In this document: positions 60,927 through 64,000 of the stretch, in pieces
Numbering within the stretch: position 1 is the stretch's first letter
Layout of the letters: every line of letters begins with the position of its first letter
DNA from: Deltaproteobacteria bacterium
GTDB lineage: Bacteria > Myxococcota_A > Polyangia > Polyangiales > JADJMO01
Length of the DNA: 64,000 nucleotides
Reading direction: 5' to 3'
Assembly (NCBI GenBank): GCA_025363655.1
Contig: JANYDK010000051.1
Span: 1-64,000 of the forward strand
The notes under the pieces: generated by a model
Database searches by the model: none
Told to the model about the DNA's origin: nothing
Seen by the model: the letters and a program-made list of their open reading frames with translations, nothing else
Position numbers and translations under genes: made by a program

Positions 60927-61168
60927 GTTGAAAGAGGTACGCGCAGGAGGCGCCGGTATTCAAGGGAGGCGGCGCTGCGGGCGGCGGCGCGGGCGAGGTG
61001 GACGTAGGCGAGGCTGCGGGAGCAGTGGAGGGCGTTCTGGACATCGCGGGCCGAGATCCAGGTGGTGAGGCCGGGAAATGGAGGGCGGAGCAGTTGATCA
61101 GCCGTCGGCGGGGCCGCAGCGGCGGTCGCTGGGCCAGCTCGGGGGTAACGGGGCGTTCTCGAGAACAC
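60632..61168 (-). CDS. Excisionase-like HTH protein, overlapping int
   Basis: A frame starting at GTG (complement 61166-61168) encodes PPFPGLTTWISARDVQNALH, CSRSLAYVHL, then RRLLRVPLSTWEQYAARTFG. This is the winged-HTH pattern of MerR/excisionase-type DNA-binding proteins (start-of-domain DV..AL, recognition CSRSLAY, wing LLRVPLSTWEQY). The last part, Pro/Thr-rich, overlaps the integrase start by up to 295 bp in another frame, so the true end may be earlier or the overlap may be genuine. Excisionases commonly sit directly upstream of int in such elements. Start and end are uncertain. Confidence 0.5.
   Translation of the reverse strand: MFSRTPRYPRAGPATAAAAPPTADQLLRPPFPGLTTWISARDVQNALHCSRSLAYVHLARAAARSAASLEYRRLLRVPLSTWEQYAARTFGSPPLLPAQREPLPHHPQQPSPTPTPTVSNGVPPTGTQSFTTPPAPANAAPRAAGSKTQTARSPCVRNGRPMLEIPIIVPQPRRSATS
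61155..61166. promoter_or_regulatory. 12-bp palindrome at start of HTH gene
   Basis: GTTCTCGAGAAC is a perfect palindrome touching the proposed start codon of the excisionase-like gene. Such sites near int/xis genes are often operators for the element's regulators. Confidence 0.4.
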
Positions 61169-61200
61169 GCCGGGAGTGTGGCGATTCGCCAAAATGAACG

Positions 61201-61217
61201 GTGCGCGTGGGGCGCAC
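61201..61217. promoter_or_regulatory. 6-bp inverted repeat (GTGCGC-5-GCGCAC)
   Basis: GTGCGC and GCGCAC with a 5-nt spacer lie between the portal fragment and the HTH gene, about 35 bp from the palindrome at 61155. No T-run follows, so an operator is more likely than a terminator. Confidence 0.35.
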
Positions 61218-61308
61218 AGTGATCCGAAGAACGAGCACGACTCGAAGAACGACGTAAGCCGCGCTCGCTGGGCGCGCGCTAGTCGCCCGAGCTCTCGACG
61301 GCGGGCCT

Positions 61309-61722
61309 TCACCTCTTCGGGGTCGGCTCGAGCTCCGCGTCGGGGGCAAGGTCGCCGCGCTCCTGGGCGGCGAGACGCTCGAGGTACATGCACTCGCCGA
61401 CAAGGCGGTCGTCGTCGGCGGCGTCGAACTCGATCTCTGGATCTAGGCGGTGGCCGAAACCATCGATGTTGGTGGCGTACGCGTCGACGTTCTGGCGGAG
61501 CGAGTTCGAGTGCTCGAAGAGCGCCTCGGGATCGTGCGGGGGCGCGAGCCCGCCAGCGATACCGAACAGGGCGCCGACGCCCTCGCCGCCGGTGGTGCTC
61601 GCGGGGTCGGGGACGCGGGCGCCGAGAACGAACGCCTTCAGGACTGCGTCCACGGCGGCGGCGCGCGTGTGCGCGCTCGCCACTCGCTCGGCCCCAGCCG
61701 GTCGATCCTCACGTGCATCCAC
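61309..61722 (-). pseudogene. N-terminal fragment of phage portal protein
   Basis: From GTG (complement 61720-61722), 137 residues. The part ALFEHSNSLRQNVDAYATNI, then FGHRLDPEIEF and DDRLVGECMYLERL match the N-terminal region of tailed-phage portal proteins, where a set of SN.LR.NVDA.VTNIDGFG residues is conserved. A full portal is 400-550 residues; here the frame ends after LAPDAELEPTPKR. No continuation is seen downstream, where the HTH and int genes follow. It is therefore a broken gene. The assignment rests on a recollected family pattern. Confidence 0.6.
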
Positions 61723-61778
61723 GTCACCGGCAAGGCAGGGTCGGCTCCGCAGAGGGACCGAACATCAGAGACTCGGGT

Positions 61779-62624
61779 TTACGTGAGCGACAGGATGGCG
61801 TGTTCGGCCCGAACCCAGTCCGACAGCTGATCGCCTGGGGGGCTCCCGCGAGCACGCCACATGAGATACGCTTCGCGCTCACGCACGCAGCGGAGCATGA
61901 ACGTCAGAACGTGTTCCGTCCGCGTCGCCACAATCGCTTGCTTCGCCTGGTCCCAACGGTGCGCGACGCCCAGGAGCTGACTGCCAGACGCTCTCCAACC
62001 CGCGGTCAGATCAGATCCCAATCCGTACACGGCACATCCGCTCATGCCGTCCGGCGGAGGAAGGGAGATCGGTCGTCCCTGCTCATCGAACTGCTGATGC
62101 TCCGGTGCTGGATATTCGATGGCGAAATGGAGGCGGGCGTCGAACCCGTCCCACCCGGTGCTATGCGAATACGTGATGTACGGCACCGAGTTCGAGACGA
62201 CGCCTCCTGCAAGTCCCGAAAAACGGCTCCGCAGCCGCGGGAAACCGTGAATGAATAGGTGGTGGACGTCGATATCGGCGTGCGTACCCGCGAAAGCGCA
62301 GAGGTCGAGCGCCGAGATCGAGGAATCAGTGCCGACGTATGCGGCTGCGAGGTCCAGCGCCTCGTCACTTCGGCTCCAAGCCCCAACCTCGACTGCGCCA
62401 TTCGGGCCTCGACGCGCGACGCGTCCGTAATCGGCTAGGCCCTTGTCGACGACGTGCGCGGCCGTGAGCAACCACAGAGACCCCCGGACTCGAATGTAGG
62501 TGGCCGATCCGACGAGCGCACCTTCGTCGTCGCTGATGATGCCATAGACCGCCGTCGTCCACGGCTCCGTCCAGGTCTTCGCGTCGACAGTCGCCTGTTG
62601 GAGGGCCTGCTTTGATGCGGGCAT
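61779..62624 (-). CDS. Trypsin-like serine protease (intact, cytoplasmic)
   Basis: ATG at complement 62622-62624 with AGGGG about 9 nt upstream. The 281-residue product has a full trypsin-type triad: His in WLLTAAHVVDKG, Asp in EALDLAAAYVG, and Ser in PDGMSGCAVYGLG. No signal peptide is seen, so it should act inside the cell. The N-terminus (EPWTTAVYGIISDDEGALVG) starts the first barrel; the C-terminal ~60 residues are helical (HVLTFMLRCVREREAYLMW). Visible GC is lower than that of chromosomal neighbours, as expected for acquired DNA. It lies between fragments of portal and terminase genes. Proteases of this kind also occur in phage-defence systems; that role is only a hypothesis here. Confidence 0.75.
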   Translation of the reverse strand: MPASKQALQQATVDAKTWTEPWTTAVYGIISDDEGALVGSATYIRVRGSLWLLTAAHVVDKGLADYGRVARRGPNGAVEVGAWSRSDEALDLAAAYVGTDSSISALDLCAFAGTHADIDVHHLFIHGFPRLRSRFSGLAGGVVSNSVPYITYSHSTGWDGFDARLHFAIEYPAPEHQQFDEQGRPISLPPPDGMSGCAVYGLGSDLTAGWRASGSQLLGVAHRWDQAKQAIVATRTEHVLTFMLRCVREREAYLMWRARGSPPGDQLSDWVRAEHAILSLT

Positions 62625-62679
62625 GACTTGCACCCCTGAAGGCTAGGTCTCCGAGCGGCGCTCGTATATCGCTAACCAA

Positions 62680-63174
62680 TCACGCGCACCCAATCTCCGT
62701 TCCGCCCCCCGCGCGGCCGCCGACACGCTCCTTCTGACACGGGAGCGCAATCGCCCAGAACTGGTCCGCGTGGCCACCACGCGCGGTGCGCTCCGCGTCG
62801 AACGCGACCTTCCCGCTTCCGAGCCCCCGCTTCTTGATCGAGGCCACCTGCGCGACGAGATCGCGGTCGCGCGGCAACACGACCTCCCGCTGCAGCAGGA
62901 TCTTGAAGTCCGTCGCCCACGGCTCCTTCGCCTCGTTCGTGAAGTTCTCCGCGACGACCTGCGGGAAGTCGCGCGCGAGGTTCTCGGCGAGGTTCATCGC
63001 GATGCCGCTCCGATCGATCGAGAGCCGCGCGACGGGCAACACCTCGAACAGCCGGAAAACCCAGTCGGTCTTGCCCGCGTCAAAGGAGTACGGACCGGGG
63101 TCCTCGGTCTCCTCCCAGCAGGCGCGGAGCAGCTTGTCGACAACACCGCCGGCCTTCGCGATCTTGTGCGGCAT
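62680..63174 (-). pseudogene. C-terminal (nuclease) part of a phage terminase large subunit
   Basis: The frame gives 164 residues beginning [87 protein letters not shown] match the C-terminal nuclease domain of Mu gp28-like terminases, with the conserved Asp residues at the start (IDRSG) and end (GHADQFW). The N-terminal ATPase (Walker A/B, about 300 residues) is absent, and the frame upstream (back to a TAG near 63289) shows nothing like it. It is probably a decayed gene. The order terminase, protease, portal fits the phage head-gene order with the protease inserted. Confidence 0.65.
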
Positions 63175-63273
63175 CTCGGGCGCCTCCTCGGAGCGCGTCG
63201 GCTCCGGGAAGGCAAAGCCTAGGGCTGCTGAGCATGGAACGCGGGGCCAGGCGCTCTCCGGTATTGCCCCGGC

Positions 63274-64000
63274 GTGGGCGCACAGAGACTATCTGGCGTG
63301 CCCCACTTTCATCCGCTCCGCTGGGAAATTGATTTGCGCCCTCACGCGTCAGGGGACCTGGATACCTCCGCCAGAGTTCAGGCCGTGTTCGTGCACGAGT
63401 ATGTGCATTATGTACAGACCCTCACGGGCACGATCGGGCGTCATATCATGCTGGAGTTGGCGCGGCTCGCGGTCTTCGCGGGCATCCTCCGAAAGCACGG
63501 ATGGCCCCCGGCGCCTGGTTACGACCAAGTGCATCTCCGTGAGGTGCTTGAAGGCGCGACCCGGGCGGAGTTTCAGAACTCCGACCCACGGGCACAATAC
63601 GGCGAGTTCTCGCGCGAGCTGTCCTTCGCGTTGGCGGATGATCCTACCGCGGCCCCGCAGGGCACGGTCGCCGGCGCCTTCGTGCGGGCGAGGCTGTCGG
63701 TGGGACCGCACGCGGTTGACGACTTTGTCCACGTTGCCGCGGCTCGCGGTGGAAACATCGTTCTGGTTCCGGTGACGGACCGGATCGTCTTCGAGAACAT
63801 GGCGCGCCAGGTCGAGCGCAACTATCTACTGTTCAACAACAACCTGGATGCGGGGGTTGTAGACGCTCAGCGCGGGCAACCGCACGGGGACATCACCTAC
63901 GTCTGCCTCCACGACGCCCTGAAGGTTCGCCTTCCTGACACCGAGGACTGCGCGAAATGGACGATCACGCTGTGCCAGACGGCGCTTCTTTGTAGGAACC
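63274..64000 (+). CDS. Putative HExxH metallopeptidase-like protein, 3' end missing
   Basis: A frame open from GTG 63274 (or GTG 63298) to the window end, about 240 residues so far. It starts [16 protein letters not shown]. The key motif is [15 protein letters not shown], a zinc-protease HExxH (His codons at 63394 and 63406), followed about 50 residues later by [12 protein letters not shown], whose Glu could be the third ligand as in gluzincins. No signal peptide is visible. Later parts ([47 protein letters not shown]) fit no family I know. It is transcribed divergently from the terminase fragment. The 3' end lies outside the window. Confidence 0.65.
   Translation, partial: MGAQRLSGVPHFHPLRWEIDLRPHASGDLDTSARVQAVFVHEYVHYVQTLTGTIGRHIMLELARLAVFAGILRKHGWPPAPGYDQVHLREVLEGATRAEFQNSDPRAQYGEFSRELSFALADDPTAAPQGTVAGAFVRARLSVGPHAVDDFVHVAAARGGNIVLVPVTDRIVFENMARQVERNYLLFNNNLDAGVVDAQRGQPHGDITYVCLHDALKVRLPDTEDCAKWTITLCQTALLCRN

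Larger units (their letters stand above)
59413..64000. mobile_element. Integrative element / degraded prophage at tRNA-Phe (continues past window)
   Basis: A tyrosine recombinase gene abuts the 3' end of a tRNA gene, the classical layout of an integrated phage or island. Inside lie truncated phage portal and terminase genes, an intact protease gene and a second protease-like gene running off the window. The right end (attR, a repeat of the tRNA 3' end) is not in the window, so the size is unknown. The chromosomal side is to the left of the tRNA. Confidence 0.8.

Noticed and set aside
62786-63775. Plus-strand frame of 329 codons across the terminase fragment
   Set aside because: The minus strand there matches a terminase nuclease domain, and beyond 63274 another plus frame carries the HEYVH motif.

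Overview
The window is high-GC bacterial DNA, and its gene content points to a myxobacterium-like member of the Myxococcota, most likely class Polyangia. This is inferred from content, not from a marker gene. The signs are at least fifteen predicted lipoproteins with Asp/Ser/Gly/Thr-rich tethers behind the lipobox, a MYXO-CTERM-like C-terminal tail, a Hanks-type Ser/Thr kinase with a C-terminal membrane anchor, AgmX/PglI-type repeats, thrombospondin-type-3/OmpA proteins, and an ECF sigma/anti-sigma pair beside an outer-membrane-like protein. Many strand switches occur with only a few bases between convergent genes.

Layout. 1-9.7 kb: secreted or lipid-anchored proteins (beta-propeller, a PD40-type lipoprotein with a CxxCH motif, an AgmX/PglI-like protein, a DUF4340 protein, an OmpA-family lipoprotein). 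9.7-15.6 kb: a Cys-rich lipoprotein, a GH35-type glycosidase, a GH18 chitinase with a chitin-binding-like module, and an orphan PAAR-like (DUF4280) protein. 15.7-17.2 kb: a TetR regulator and a short-chain dehydrogenase with candidate operators between them. 17.2-25.4 kb: a large TamB-TamA pair for outer-membrane biogenesis. 25.5-32.1 kb: a DUF2809 membrane protein, a PHB-depolymerase-like esterase, a heparinase II/III-like protein and more lipoproteins. 32.1-38.4 kb: a minus-strand run with an outer-membrane-like protein, an ECF sigma factor, its coupled anti-sigma-like partner, a Cys/Asp-motif lipoprotein and a MauG/cytochrome c peroxidase-family diheme lipoprotein. 38.5-43.6 kb: a seven-heme TPR cytochrome, an acyl-CoA dehydrogenase and proteins of unknown function. 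43.7-52.2 kb: Cys-rich surface proteins, including a 2096-residue reading frame that looks like two tandem paralogues fused in frame. 52.3-59.3 kb: a lipase-like hydrolase, the kinase, a protein of repeated carboxypeptidase-regulatory-like domains, and a YqjD/YqjE-like pair.

59.4-64.0 kb: a tRNA-Phe gene with its own promoter is the entry point of an integrative element that runs past the window. It carries a tyrosine recombinase whose frame reads into the tRNA, an overlapping excisionase-like HTH frame, truncated phage portal and terminase genes, an intact trypsin-like protease between the two phage fragments, and, divergently, a protein with an HEYVH zinc-protease motif that runs off the end of the window.

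The points most worth following are the protease-bearing phage remnant at tRNA-Phe, the MauG-like/Cys-Asp lipoprotein pair downstream of an ECF sigma factor (it recalls the MopE/SACCP pair of methanotrophs), and the fused MYXO-CTERM/lipoprotein tandem gene. All functional statements come from motifs read by eye; no database search was run.
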